From the NCBI GenBank assembly GCA_029204225.1, contig CM055111.1:27796340-27860339 (forward strand): DNA of 64,000 nucleotides. The letters are read 5' to 3'. Both the position numbers and the translations under genes were made by a program. Source of the stretch: Diphasiastrum complanatum (Eukaryota > Streptophyta > Lycopodiopsida > Lycopodiales > Lycopodiaceae). Under the pieces are notes generated by a model. The model did not search any database and was not told where the DNA came from. It saw only the letters and a program-made list of their open reading frames with translations. Shown piece by piece: positions 23,292 through 35,390 of the stretch; positions within the stretch are counted from its first letter, which is position 1; the number at the start of each line of letters is the position of its first letter.

Positions 23292-24137
23292 AAATCCGAG
23301 TCATTACAGCCTCTTAAGCCAAGATTAGTCCCTCTATACAATATGCCAAAATTCTTAGTTGATAAAATATATTTTAGAACTCTTTTGGCCATCTTCCAAT
23401 GAGATACCAAAGGACATTTTATGAACTGGCTTAATTTTCTAAGATCAGGTCTAGTTATAGTTAAATATATCAAGGAGCCTATAAGCCTTCTATATAAAGT
23501 GATGTCCTCAAAGGATGCTTCATCAACATTATAGATGCTTTTGCATGTTGCTCCATTGGAGTCTCAATGCCTTTACAATCCTTCATTCCCAATCTATCTA
23601 GAATGGATGTAGCATACTTAGATTAAAAAAGGAAACTAAAATCACATCCTCTTATGACTTCTGTTCCTAGAATGAAGCTCAATAGGCCGAGATCTACCAT
23701 TTTAACTCTTTAGATAATGCAATTTTTACATCTCTTATTCCATCTAGATCATTACCACTCAAAATAATGTCATCAACATACAGTACAAGAATAATGATCT
23801 TCCCATCATGAAATCTTATGTACAATTATGGATCATAAGCACTCAAAACAAATTTGATGGAGGTAAGAAAAGAGTTTAGCCTAGAGTACCATGCTCTAGG
23901 TGCTTGCTTGAGTCCATAGAGACTCATCTTCAAAAGGCACACCTTTCCTTCATGCTTTTCCTTGATGAAGCCCTCAGGATGCCTCATGTAGATCTCTTCC
24001 TCCAAGTAGCCATTGAGGAAGGCATTTGTAAAATCAAGTTGGAATAGCTCCCAATTGAAGGTTGTAGCAAGACTAATGATCAATCTTATAGGAAGTTTCA
24101 TTATAATCAATACCCTTGGTTTGTAAAACTCCTTTTT
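23292..24137 (-). pseudogene. Copia C reverse transcriptase / RNase H (N-terminal part)
   Basis: Minus-strand sequence running from RT (WELFQLDFTNAFLNGYLEEE, YMRHPEGF, CLLKMSLYGLKQAPRAWYSRL) through the active site LYVDDIIL (near 23790-23767) to RNase H (YLTITRPDL, HWKMAKRVLKYILSTKNFG, GCNDSDF), where Copia A interrupts it. Stops and frame changes lie between 23470 and 23826. At 24137 the upstream part of RT is cut off by the LTR start of Copia B; it is not found right of Copia B. Confidence 0.9.
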
Positions 24138-25020
24138 GAAGAAACAAAATGTTTCAATTGCCAAAGCTTTGTAGCTTTCCACCTTAATTTTGACACAGAA
24201 GACACACGAAGCAAAAATGTTCGCGAACAATTTTGTGACACATGACACGAAATTGTTTCGCAACACAAAATCATTTGTGCTCCACAAAGGACCAAGAAGA
24301 TTAACCAAGTACCATGGGGTACAAATATTTGATATGATATCGTGACATCAACATAAGTACTTTAGGACGTGGCTAATCCGCCACTCTTGTAATCCATGAT
24401 TAGTTATGGATGTTTAATCTTTCTGATTAGAGAAATTATTCAACACGACATGAAAAAGTTTGCGAACTATATACATTCTGCTTGATGCATAAAACAACAA
24501 GACGAAAATATACGGAATACATGTCCACCTATGAGTGAGACAGTAGATCCAGAAGTCCGCTAGTAAGCGAGACACTACTCGTGGGAGAATTGTATTTCTC
24601 TCACGCCAATGCACTGTGTGGATCTGTCACACAGTGCTTGAAATCAAAAGATCAATAGATAATATTGTAGCTGTTATGCGCATATTATTCTTAATGATTC
24701 TATGATCTTAAATGAATATTTGTCAGCTATTATTCGTGTATCTCATTTACTTGTTTATTCAATTTTGCACACTGGTTTAATTTTGTTGAGTGCTATATTA
24801 ATTTATAACGTAAATTAGCAGTGTGTCTACATTCTGGAGGATTGTAAGAATGATATAGCCAGCAGTGACCATCAATCATATCTGAATTCCACACGAACTG
24901 ATTATGTTCGTGAATGTTTTTTGCTTCGTGTTTCGTTTCATTACAGAGCCTGATTGATCTTTTCGCGATTTCTTTTGTTTCATTACAGAGCTTGATTGAT
25001 CTTTTTTTTTTTGCGAATTC
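24138..25020 (+). repeat. Copia B left LTR (3' end deleted)
   Basis: Matches 42693-43700 over most of its length. It ends in a T run (near 25005-25015) after which gag sequence follows almost at once, so the LTR end, primer-binding site and gag N-terminus are missing. Confidence 0.75.
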
Positions 25021-25030
25021 ATTTGGCTAA

Positions 25031-25982
25031 ATCCAAAAATCGAGTGTATTCATTGTCATAAAAAGGGTCATACAGCCATGGACTGCCGCCAAAATCCAAG
25101 AAACAAATCAGCTCAAAGCAGACAGGAGAACAACAATAGTTCATCCTATGTCGAGGAGCTAGAGAGCTCAAAGATGGGCGAAGAAAGATCAAATCATGAA
25201 AATTCGACCTTTTACATTTGTGCAGACATGTGTGCAGTATCAACACCTGACACATAGGAGGTAATCCTTGATTCAGGAGCTACCTCACACTTCGTTACAT
25301 CAAGACGAATCATGTCTAATTTTCGAAGTGCAGATCCATCAAGATATATCATTCTTGGAAATGGATCAAAGCATCAAGTGAATGGTATTGGTTCACTATG
25401 GCTCAACGCAAATGGTAGAGACAGATGACTCGAAGATGTTCTGTTCATGCCTACACTGCAGCAAGACTTGCTATTCAGTGGCAAGAATAGCTGATGCAGG
25501 GATGCGTGTAATGTTCTCAGACGAAGCATGAAACGTTGTTGATGCAAGTACCAGTACACTGATCACTCAAGGTAGAAGAAAAGACAACCTGTATCACTTG
25601 AAAGTACGCCTACCTGCAGATCAAGTGCATCAAACTCATGACAATTTGCCAGATACTCTATGACACAAGAGACTATGCCATATGAATTCAATGGCACTAT
25701 ATCAAGCAAGCCATCATGGAGTAATCACAGGGGTGAGCATCTCGAAAGCAACCAGTTCGATGACCTGTGATACATGTTTGAAGGGTAAGATATCACGTAC
25801 TCCTTTTGTCAAGGACTCCTACAAAACGACCAAGATTCTAGAGTTAGTGCATTCTGACATCTGTGGACCTTTCAACGTGATCTCAGTAGGAGGCTCAAAA
25901 TATTATATTACCTTTATTGATGATTATAGTAAGTTTGCCAAAGTCTATTTTATTCACAATAAATCAGAAGCATTTGACAAAT
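25031..25982 (+). pseudogene. Copia B gag end, protease and integrase N-part
   Basis: Starts in a CCHC knuckle (CIHCHKKGHTAMDC, from about 25045), continues to protease VILDSGATSHFVTS (near 25263-25305), LGNGSKHQVNGIGS and the LEDVLFMPTLQQDL block, then a GAG-pre-integrase relic and integrase start (CDTCLKGKISRTPFV, ELVHSDICGPFNVISVGG, YYITFIDDYSKFAKVYF) as far as SEAFDK. There are several stops and frame changes. The sequence breaks at 25982 where the Gypsy LTR starts. Confidence 0.9.
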
Positions 25983-27052
25983 TGTTCACAGATTCTCACT
26001 AAATTTGTGAACACAATTCTTTTTTGTTCGTTCTTCTTTTTGTTACTTCCGTTGGTTACAATCCTTTACTGTTTGGTCTTCTTGTTAGAACGGTTTCCAA
26101 GCAGAAGTGTTTCTCAGATTACAATGTGTATTCCCAGCCTGTCAGTGGGGAGAGACGACTACGTTACTCAGCTACATGCATTTACAAGCCATGCAACCAG
26201 TCCTAGCTCAGTATAGATCAACGTTCTGCATCAGGGAGCAAATCTACAATCTATCTACCAAAAATCAGGGAACAATGCAATGACAAGATTAAGCTACTCA
26301 GCAAGAAACAAGAAACAAGAAAACTAGTTTCCTAAGAGCATTCTAGCAGCCCAAAGATCAAGAAACACCCATTTCTTGATGCTTGGAATGCCCAAGAACA
26401 ATCAAGGACATGATTGTTAGGAAGTATGCAAATCAGATCCACAATCTCAGCCTCTATAGTTTACCTGCATGCTGAAACTACAAAATCAAGAAACAAGAAA
26501 GTTAATCCACATCTACATTCCATAAGCAAGAAATCTAATTAATCCACAAACACAAAAGAAAATCAGAACATGCTCATAGAAATTTCACTCAAGAAGATTG
26601 CCATGAATAAGGAGCTTCACAATCATCAAGAACTCGTGGAAGATCTTCTTTATTCACTCAAGAGCAATTGACAATACAATCAAAGCTCTCTCACAAGATA
26701 GGGGGGGCTCTTAAATAAGCAAGAAGGCTGCCCATGTGGAGCCCAAGTGGTAATTCCACTAATTTGGAAATTACAAGTGAAAAAAGTCCTTCCATTAGTG
26801 GTCACCATCAAAAGGTGGCTCACTCTAAATTATTTAAGGGGTCTACATTATTTACAATGCCTAGGAAATATTACTAGCTCCTACATGGTCGTTCCTTCTC
26901 TGGGATACACCATGTAGGCTCACATGAATAATAACTGTCACCCTAGCTAGTAATCCTCGGCTCTCATGCTCAACTCTCAGCTTCTTCTACTCTCCTCCTT
27001 CTGAGACCTCTGCTTGGCTCGGCATCTGGGGATTCTCTAGAATCCGCTAACA
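25983..27052 (-). repeat. 3' LTR of the 14.3-kb Gypsy element
   Basis: 1070 bp, from tgttcacag at 25983 to gctaaca at 27052 in plus view; TG...CA in either reading. It aligns along its length with 39160-40241. A TATA-like tatttaag on the minus strand lies near 26720. On the minus strand the purine-rich ttaagggtggataa directly precedes it and may be the polypurine tract. Confidence 0.92.
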
Positions 27053-27208
27053 TTATCCACCCTTAATCTGTTGTAGGACCCACTGCAACACAGGTGATGT
27101 TGTCTCGTTTGGCACTTGAAAAAGCGTGGATCTTCGTTCGCTTTCATAAAACTAGGTGCTTATTATTCGCAAAACTGTTTCTAAAAAATAAAGATCTCTC
27201 AATGGCCG

Positions 27209-30200
27209 CTACATTCCAGCCCTCTTGAGAACCTCTTGCGAGTCCTGCTCACCTCGTCGTCTTGCCATTTGTTTTTGCTCACTCATCTTTCGCCCCAGAG
27301 CTTCGAACACTTGGAAGCGGAGCGTATTTCCGTGGTTTAATGGCCCCAGGTAATCTCGTATTTCTTCGATGAAGCCCATCTCCTGCCAGTCTTCCACCAT
27401 GGTGACGTATCATGATGACATGAAGGCCGCTCTGTAGTATAGCCGGGCCATTATCTCATGGTCTTCCTCTGACTAGAGGGCTACATTGGGATTGATCTTG
27501 ATAAGATCCAAACCAAGATCCCAAAAACATTCTTGTTGGCCATGGATCGACAGTATTTGGCACTTTCTTCCACGCATAGATTGGCACTTGTCTTGTATTT
27601 GTGCCCGAAGTCTAGCAACTATAGCCTCAGGTCATCCAGGGAGATTCTGTCTGAAATTCTCGGAATCACTAGCCAGTTTACCAACTTAACCCGTGGCTTT
27701 TCTGCCAGCCATGGATTTATGTGTTTGAGCAACATGGAGAATGAATCTATTCGCTTCCATGCCGGTGCCCTTAGATACTCTTGCAGCCGCCTGCTATCCT
27801 TTAAGATCTTGCTTCGCCATTCAGGTTGCGGTTGTAATGCCGCAACGATCTTAGTCCTGGTGGAGTATTGGCTTTGATCTATCTCTTCTTTGACTCCCCT
27901 CATGTTGGGAGGATATTTCCTTTCAAATCTCTTTGATTCTCTGGTATCAGCCATCTTGCTCCTGGGCTTGGTAGAAGAAGCTGCCCTACGTAGTTGCAGT
28001 GGCCTTGCCAGGTAATCATCCAAGGCCTTTGTGCCCGTATCTTTTTCCTTGGCTCGCTCGCTCGTTGATGGGTCAGCTGCACCCGCACACGTGTCCTGTC
28101 TGGGCGAGAATCTTCTTGACTCCGGTGGATCTGCCACGAAGTCATCATTACTCCCAATGTCGTTGTTAACTTCTGGGAGGTCAGGGATGAAGTGATCAGG
28201 AGAGGAAGGTGCAGGAATGACAGGTTTAGGAGGAGGTGGGTTTAAGAAATTATACGCCGCACCGGGGGAGTGGAGTTGCTGAAGGAACTCATCCCGTCGG
28301 GCCCATTATTCTGCTAGGAGGTGGTAGAGAGAGGAAAGACGAAGAAATAGGGTAAGTTGGAATGAATGTTTCGAAAAAATTAAAAGCGAAATAAGATGAG
28401 GGGTTAAAAGTGGGAGGGGGAAGGGAAAAAGCTCTGGAAGCGGCTTCGGCTCTTTGGCTACCCGATCCCGAGCTACCATCTCTCCATCATCATCCCATAA
28501 TTTCTATGAATGAGTGCCAGCTTGGGCCTTGCACGCCGTGTCCCACAACTGGTTCACCTTGTCCAAGACTTGTTGTAGGGCCTTCGTTGTATCTTCTAGC
28601 TACTTCTGGGACTCAAGGATGATCTTTTCCTGCTTGGCCACAATATTTTCAAAGTTTCTTTTCTCAGCTTCCCGTTCCTGGATCAGCCGCACATACTTCT
28701 CCATCCGGATGGCTGATGCCTGTGGGGCCTGGAATTGTATGTCCTCGAGCTTTATTAGAGGGACACCAACTGTCATTGCACCCGACGATCCGTCTCGTAC
28801 TTGGTCGATCTGGACCATCTGATGTTTTAGTTGCCGTTGGACCTCTTCCAAAGTGGTATTTTGCCCAGCCATCACAGATTTGATTTCTTCTGTCTCTTTT
28901 TCTTTTTCTTTGGCCAGCTTCTTTTGTTGCGCAATTTCTCGGTCCTAGTACTGGACCCTGTTCTCGAGTACTTGGTGCTGGCTTACCAATTAATACATGT
29001 GGTAGCTTGCTTTGGATAGACCGATCATTGAGTGCTTAGCTGCTTCGGAGAGCTTCTCAGGGTTAGTGATGGTTGGGTATTGATCATGGGTGTGAGATGG
29101 TGAAGCTAATTCAAAAAATAGACGTTGTGTGGGAAATGAAGATGGAGGTGGAGGGAGTGGAGAAATAATGCTAGTAGCAATGGTAATTGTTGTGGTGGTG
29201 GTGGTTAATGGGAGGGTCAGACTTCCTCCTGGCTGATCTTCATTCTTTGGTTCGTCATCACTTATCTCCATAAGGTCCGCAGCATCAAAATATTGTGAAG
29301 TGTCCAAGGTGTGGACTTGCTGGGCCTATGGCTGTTGACCTTGTGGCTGCTAAGCCGCTTTTGTGTCTTGGGGATTGGAACTCCCCACTCCTCTCCCCCC
29401 CACGGAAACCGATGGTGATGTGGGCGGCGTGGGCATGATTATCAGCATAGGTGGGGTGGTGGCTTTGTTTGGTGGCACGACGTGGGTTGTGTCCGTGCCC
29501 ACTGCTGTCGATGATGTAGCTGCTCCATCACCCCCGTCGATGGTGTGTGAGGGTGAGGAGTGTGTTGGAGAGGCTGAATTTGAACTTCCATTACCTGAAG
29601 TTGAATAATCTGATGATGACCCATTAGGTGATTTCCTCCTGGCTTGAAGCTTCCTGCATATTCTTTGTTGTCTTGTGTCTGGCAATTGGGCCTTGGAGGT
29701 ATCGAGCTGTTGAGCTTGGGAGGATGCTGCTGCTTGTGGATCTGGTTGTAGGCGTTGTTGCTTGTGTACCAATGGAAGAATACCGGTGTTCACCCTTTTG
29801 GGTGAAAGTCCTGATGGTGAAGTTGCCCGTGATTGTGGACACTTGGACTATTTGGCTCCTATTGGGATGTCCCATGCTTTGTCCGCAATCTACAGGTGTT
29901 GTTGGATTTTGGGCCTATTCTGTACTTGTTGTAGTGTGATATCAGTTATTAGATACCCCATGACGATTATTGGCTGTTTGTTCTTAAGACACTCATGAAA
30001 GCAGTTCGAAGAAAATTGTGCCCAATCATAGAGGTTCTGGGCATGCAGTCGTGAATCTGCCATCATGTGGAACAGGGACATGGGTACCCTCAACACTTAT
30101 GTCCTTGGTCGTTGTGTGCATCTGGTCAAATATGCACATGCCACTTGCAACTGCTGATCATTGATGGCCTCAACTCTATGCCCATCTTAATTCTTCCATT

Positions 30201-30582
30201 TGTCCACTGAGGAATCTATGTATTTGAAGTAGGTTGTCTGCTCAATCTTCTGTAGCATCCTTGTGACAACATTTGGTCCTCGAGGGAACCCGAAGGGTTG
30301 CAAGTCGGCTGCCGCAAAAGATATGTTATAAACATAGTTCCTGACAGGGGGAACTATGAGTTGGCACGACCTTGTTGTAGCATTATAATTGGCATATGCC
30401 ATATGTATTAGGTATGAACTTTGATATCCCATCAGGACAGGGATTTGGAACTCAATTGCCTTGAAGGATGACTCTGCCTGTTGGTACTAGGTCTGCATCT
30501 CTGTAAGATCCAATTTGCACAGCTGGATGTCGACTTTATTAGCATCAGGGTTGTTAGAACTGGAACTGGGGTTGGATGACAT
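27209..30582 (-). pseudogene. Extra long reading frame downstream of integrase, unknown family
   Basis: From ATG at 30582 one minus-strand frame runs to 27619, about 988 codons, broken only by about a dozen single stops (for example 30489, 30189, 29350, 28602, 28308). One frameshift near 27620 then leads to a further ~135 codons ending at 27209. Order of parts: Ser/Asn-rich start; a globular N-region with YLIHMAYANYNATTRSCQL, FAAADLQPFGFPRG and VPMSLFHMMADSRLHAQNLY; a Pro/Ser/Thr/Gln-rich linker (about 29790-29130); a charged coiled-coil part (about 28960-28580); then a C-terminal globular region (AWKRIDSFSMLLKHINPW, KLVNWLVIPRISD, VEDWQEMGFIEEIRDYLG). No transmembrane segment, signal peptide or enzyme motif is evident. 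Plant Gypsy elements of Athila and Tat type can carry an extra frame here; whether this one is related is unknown. Coding in the ancestor is likely; the copy is dead. Confidence 0.7.
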
Positions 30583-30654
30583 GGTGAAAAAAATAAAGAA
30601 ACAGGGGTTTGAAAAAAGTGTGTAGGTTGAGATTTCAGATAGGGTTAAGGGTGC

Positions 30655-32140
30655 GTCGGTTGAGATTTGATGGAGAGGCTCCAGTCAAGATTTGAGGCAG
30701 GGCTCCAGTTGAGATCTAAGACAGGGCTCCGGTTGAGATCTAAGACAGGGCTCCGATTGAGATCCAAGACAGGGCTCTGGTTGAGATCTGAGACAGGGCT
30801 ATGGTTGAGATCTGAGACAGGCTCCGATCGAGATGAAAGGTGAAAGCGTGGATTGAGAAGGGATTGGAAGATGTTTGTGGAGCGAGGTATGGTGCAGAAG
30901 AAAAGAGTTGTGAAGGAATGATGTTGGGTTAAGAAAGATGGAAGGTAAAGTGTGTGAAAGCGGAGGTGTGTTTTCAAGGACGAAGTGAAAGATGTGTGGA
31001 AAGCGAAGTATGTCGTGGAATAAAGGATGGTAACAGAATGTGGTTGGGTAAGAAGATGGAAGGTATAAGTTTGGAAAGCAGAAAAGATAGAGATGTTGGT
31101 CAAGGATGGAGAAGTGGTGAAGGTGGGTATCAGTGGAAATGGATGTATGGATGTGGGGGATGAACTGGAAGGAAAAAACAAGTTTTTATGTTGATGATGT
31201 TATATTCAATAGTGTAACAGAAGCGTGATGAATGCTCGCGTGACACTACCCCTCAGCATGCGACAAGTTGCAATTTGATGTGTATTCTACCGGTGATGTT
31301 AGGTCTAAAATGGTTTGGTGATGGTACTCTAAATGGTAATCAAATGATGATGGTGGATAGCCGGTGGAGGTGGTGTGTAGATGATGATAGAAGCAATGAA
31401 CACAAGAATGCCATGATCGTGCACAAGAGCAAGAAAATTGCCAGCAGATCGTCGCAAGAAATGCCAGAATTTGCACTTCGTTGAGGTGCGAATGACGTCA
31501 TGGTGATGGCATTTATGGACGTCGTCGTCTGGTGTCGGACGAAATGGGACGTGTCGGTTCATTGAATTTTGAATCTGGAATCGCCGGTCGAGATTTGAGT
31601 GAGTCGCTCCGGTCGAGATCTGATAGATGGCTTCGATCAAGATTTGATAGAGTGCTCCGGTCAAGATCTGTAGAGTGCTCCGGTCGAGATCTGATAGAGT
31701 GCTCCGGTCGAGATCCGATAGAGTGTTCCAGTCGAGATCTGATAGAGGGCGTCGGTCGAGATCTGACAGAGGGCTCTGGGCGAGATCTGATAGAGTGCTT
31801 CGGTCGAGATATGATAGAGTGCTCTGGTTGAGACCTGATAGAGTGCTTTGGTCGAGATCTGATAGAGTGCTTCAGTTGAGATTTGATACAGTGCTCCGGT
31901 CGAGATCTGATAGAGGGCTCTGGTCGAGATATGATAGAGTGCTTCGATCGAGATCTGATAGAGTGCTCCAGTCGAGACCTGATAGAGTGCTCCGGTCGAG
32001 ATTTGACAGAACAGCTCCGGTCGAGATCTGACAGAAATGCTTCGGTTGAGATCTGAGATAGGGCTCTGGTTGAGATTTGATAGAACCCATCAGTTGAAAT
32101 CTGACAGAAACGTATCGGTTGAGATCTGACAAAAACTCAA
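30655..32140. repeat. 24-bp minisatellite, array 1
   Basis: Degenerate tandem units of about 24 bp, consensus cggtcgagatctgatagagtgctc in plus view up to small changes. A short block (30655-30830, about 7 units) is separated by non-repeat sequence from a longer block (about 31590-32140, about 22 units). Each unit contains agatct. Because 24 is a multiple of 3, long repetitive frames (RSRSDRVL-type) appear on both strands; these are not genes. The array lies between integrase and the extra frame. Confidence 0.9.
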
Positions 32141-32531
32141 TATGGAGGAATGGAGCTATGTGATGCAAGTGAAGAATTTCAGGGGGAAAATATGACTGTG
32201 GCTCAGAGTAGAAACCTATGGAAAAGGTGTATCTCAATGAATGATTGTATGCTTAATCAGAAATATGGAAATACCAGAGAGACAGAAATGAGACGGGCCA
32301 AAAGTGTGAGAATCTGTTTCATATGGTGTAGCCTATCATTTGTTGACTTAGAACATTCATGACAAACAAGTATTTATAGAAAAAGGAAAATGCATAGAAA
32401 GTAAATAAGTATAGGTATGATTTATAAACGAGAAAAGAGGTTAAAAATAGGCATGCAGAAAGAGAATAACAAGCAAGAAAATAGAAAATAAAAATAAAAA
32501 TAAAAATATAGAATATATACCAGGGAAAGTG
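32141..32531. other. Spacer between minisatellite and integrase
   Basis: A-rich sequence (aaataaaaataaaaa near 32485-32505) with no coding signal. Confidence 0.5.
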
Positions 32532-33494
32532 TTAAATTGGGTCAACAAAAAACAACTCCTCATAATACCACCGTAGACCACCACTGTTGACCACAGTGTC
32601 TAGGAGGATTCCGTCAAGCGTTTGTAGCTGGACTGCACCATTAGGAAAGATTTTATTGATAATATATGGTCCCTCACTCCGGAATTTCAATTTGTCGGGG
32701 TGCTTTTTTGATGTATAAAGAAGCACTTGGTCACCAAAGTATAAATCCTTGTTTTGCAAGTGACGGTCATGCCACCTCTTGACCATACACTAGATGGAAT
32801 GGGGTAATCCATCTAGTGACTTTCTTTGGTGCGATAAGCCCAGATAGTCGAGAAGAGTTTCATTTCCCAATTAGAGCGATTGGTTTCAACTATCTTCGTC
32901 AATATCTTACATATCATCTTGTTAGTTGATTCGGCCTAGCCATTACATCTAGGATATTATGGTGTACTCTTCCAGTGAACTACAAGGTAGTGGCATAGCA
33001 AATTATCAATGACAATATCTCAAAAGTGCGTGCTGCGATCACTAACTAGCTCTATAGGACAACCAAAATGTGTAATGATGTTTTTGTAAAGAAAATGCGC
33101 TATAGTCTTTGCGTTGGCGTCCTTTGTTGCCCGAGCCTCAACCCACTTAGTGGCGTAATCTGTGGCTATTAGGATATAACGGGCTTGGGTATGTTTCATT
33201 GCTGGGCTGATTGGTCCAACAAAGTCAATTCCACACTTATGGAAGGCTTCGTCTTCTATAATGGGAGTTAAAGGTGTGAAGTTTGCTTTTGTATTTTTCT
33301 TGGCTCGCTGACAGACATCACATGTTTTAATGATAGCAAATGTGTCCTTAAATAAGAATGGCCACCACAGGCCTGCTCGAAGGATAATTTGAGCTGTCGC
33401 TTCAACAGAGAAGTGACTGTCGCCAATGAGCTTGAGATATGATAGGCCGCATCTCAGATTCATAAGCACATTGTCGGATAATCCCGTCAACGTC
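32532..33494 (-). pseudogene. Integrase of the 14.3-kb Gypsy element (5' end cut)
   Basis: Minus strand. The zinc-binding part ends TCDVCQRAKKN; the core has CGIDFVGPISPA (first Asp), YILIATDYATKWVEA, YKNIITHFGCPIELVSD (second Asp), and AESTNK further on (catalytic Glu kept). The C-terminal part reads YFGDQVLLYTSKKHPDKLKF, RSEGPYIINKIFPNGAVQL and ends LRWYYEELFFVDPI without a chromodomain. Frame breaks lie between 33020 and 32786. At 33494/33495 the coding sequence is cut by the end of the chromovirus LTR, so its N-terminus is lost. Confidence 0.9.
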
Positions 33495-34412
33495 TGTTGC
33501 ACCGGCGCCTCAAAGGGCACTGGGACTTGAGCGATTTTCCCAACACGTGCTTAAGTCTAACATTCATCCATCATGCACTTACATAAAAGCCAACTTAGAA
33601 GCGTAACAAGCTTGACCATTCAGACTTAAGAAAACTGGAATCCCAACCAACCCGAAAGCCAACTTAGAATTCGTCCCCAAAAGGTAACCAAAGGCAAAGA
33701 CAAGCCACACATAAAACCCAAGGCATAGTGGTCGCCAAACTGACCAATTGGCAGAGCGACGAGCCACACGTCGGTGATGTGGAGCCTTGGACACCGACGA
33801 CGCAAAAAGGTTGTAGTAAGTGTCCTTCCACTTGGACCAGTCCCGGAGGCGAAACCGAAATGGTAATCATCCCCAAGGATCAACTTTATTAAATTTGGAA
33901 GAGGTTACATTCATACATAGACTGACCGGTCTCGAGGCCACCAATACGTGCTGAGCATGGTGCTTGGCTCGTGTTGGTAGAGGGAGCTGAGACCCGGCGA
34001 CTAGATTCCTGGCGCTAGTTGAGCTGCCCAAGTTTCTGTCTGCCAGATTCCCCCTATAGTTCTGGTGTGATTTGGCACGCTCCCTCTGTCCTGGAATATA
34101 GTGCTTTCTAGTAAAGCATGCTTTTCTGGACTCAGTTTTTATTTTGCTGATTAAGCCTGGCAAGCCTAACAGAATCAGTTTGGCTCCCAGACATGGGTCC
34201 CGGGAGCCGTCCCGGTGGCAGAATCAACTTGACTCCTCACTAGGCCATGACTCCAGCTCCAGAGCTAGCTCATGACTTGTGACTACTTGACTGGCTCACC
34301 ACAGGTCGGAGGCTCAGTCCTTGACTTTCTAACTTGCTCTGGGACCAAGAGGAGCGTCACCCCTTAGAATCTTACAGGGCATACGGGGTGCACCCGAGTC
34401 AGCTTTACAACA
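33495..34412 (-). repeat. 3' LTR of the truncated chromovirus
   Basis: 918 bp, starting TGTTGTAAAGCTGACTCGGG on the minus strand and ending ...gccggtgcaaca. It aligns end to end with 55451-56370 and 60810-61721. The preceding aacgaggggagga is the polypurine tract. Confidence 0.95.
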
Positions 34413-34789
34413 TCCTCCCCTCGTTTGAGAAAGATGTTGTCCTCATCAGGGCCAAACTAGAACTTAAGGCTCACGGCACGGGCTTGATTCACCAGCCGAA
34501 CTTTATTCACAATTACAAGGGCACGAGCTTGATTCACCGGCCAAGGAAAAGACAAACCTCTAGAAAATTAAAAATCACTTTTGCACTTAGCACAAGAAAA
34601 GTGTGGATCTAGTTCACTTACGTAAAACCTGTGTAAAGTTGCAACATAATTTAAAGTACTTTAGGCCCCATGAAAGCTGGCAGCCTGCTTTATTAACATA
34701 GAAAGAAAAAGGTACCTGGACTCCATTGAGCCTAAGATATGCCGTTTGTAGCACATTTGAATGAGTCCCCTGGGACTCTAGATTTTCTG

Positions 34790-35390
34790 TTGGTCGCACA
34801 AGGTGAGCTCCTTGAGCTCAGGATCGGCACTCGGATCCATCTTTAATGTGGACACTGCAGGTATCGGTGGCTCCTTCTGAGTTTGTGTCGCCTGATTGAT
34901 TTCCGCTGGTTCTTCTTCATTGAAGAGGTGAATGAGGTTTGAAGGGATCACTGGCTCAGCCTCAGTTGTATCATTCATCTCTAATTGATCTCCTGGCACA
35001 GATCTAACGACACAAGGTCTTCTGCCGTTATATAACAACACAACATTAACCCCCTTTGTCAGGATGGCCACCACATGTTCGTTAAACCAGCTTAGTCCTA
35101 GGATGGCGTCGAAGGCAGTCATTTTTAAGACTGTGAACGTTAATCGATTTTTCCAAGTCCCCAACGAGATTGGCAATCTATAAGTTGTCATTGTGCCTTT
35201 GGTGGTCTCCACACAGATAGAGGTCGCATTTTCTTCACATTGAATGCCCAATTCCTCTGCCAAACTTTCTGACAAGTAGTTATGCGATGCTCCCAGATCC
35301 ACCATGAAGTGAATGATCTTGCCTCGGATGAAGCCTTTGAGGTACAACAACTTTGATTCTTTTGTAGGAGTCGCCATGAGATGTCCCGAT
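34790..35390 (-). pseudogene. Chromovirus protease
   Basis: The minus-strand frame begins near MATPTKESKLLYLKGFIRG and contains MVDLGASHNYLSESLAEELG, ETTKGTM, and MTAFDAILGLSWFNEH. It is homologous to the protease of the copy at 57085. The active site reads DLGA where the sister copy has DSGA, which would be expected to impair catalysis. It is in a different frame from gag. The frame ends at TAA (34778) just after the point where pol is deleted. Confidence 0.85.

Noticed and set aside
28410-29608. Plus-strand frames opposite the extra Gypsy frame
   Set aside because: They are shorter, unrelated to each other, and lie antisense to a frame kept in register over nearly 1,000 codons.
31532-32031. 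Open frames rich in RSRSDRVL on plus and DLDRS on minus, and similar frames at 38592-38888
   Set aside because: The 24-bp repeat unit is a multiple of three, so it is open in several frames by structure; there is no gene.
30655-32140. CRISPR-like repeat array
   Set aside because: Direct degenerate tandem units without spacers, inside a plant retrotransposon.
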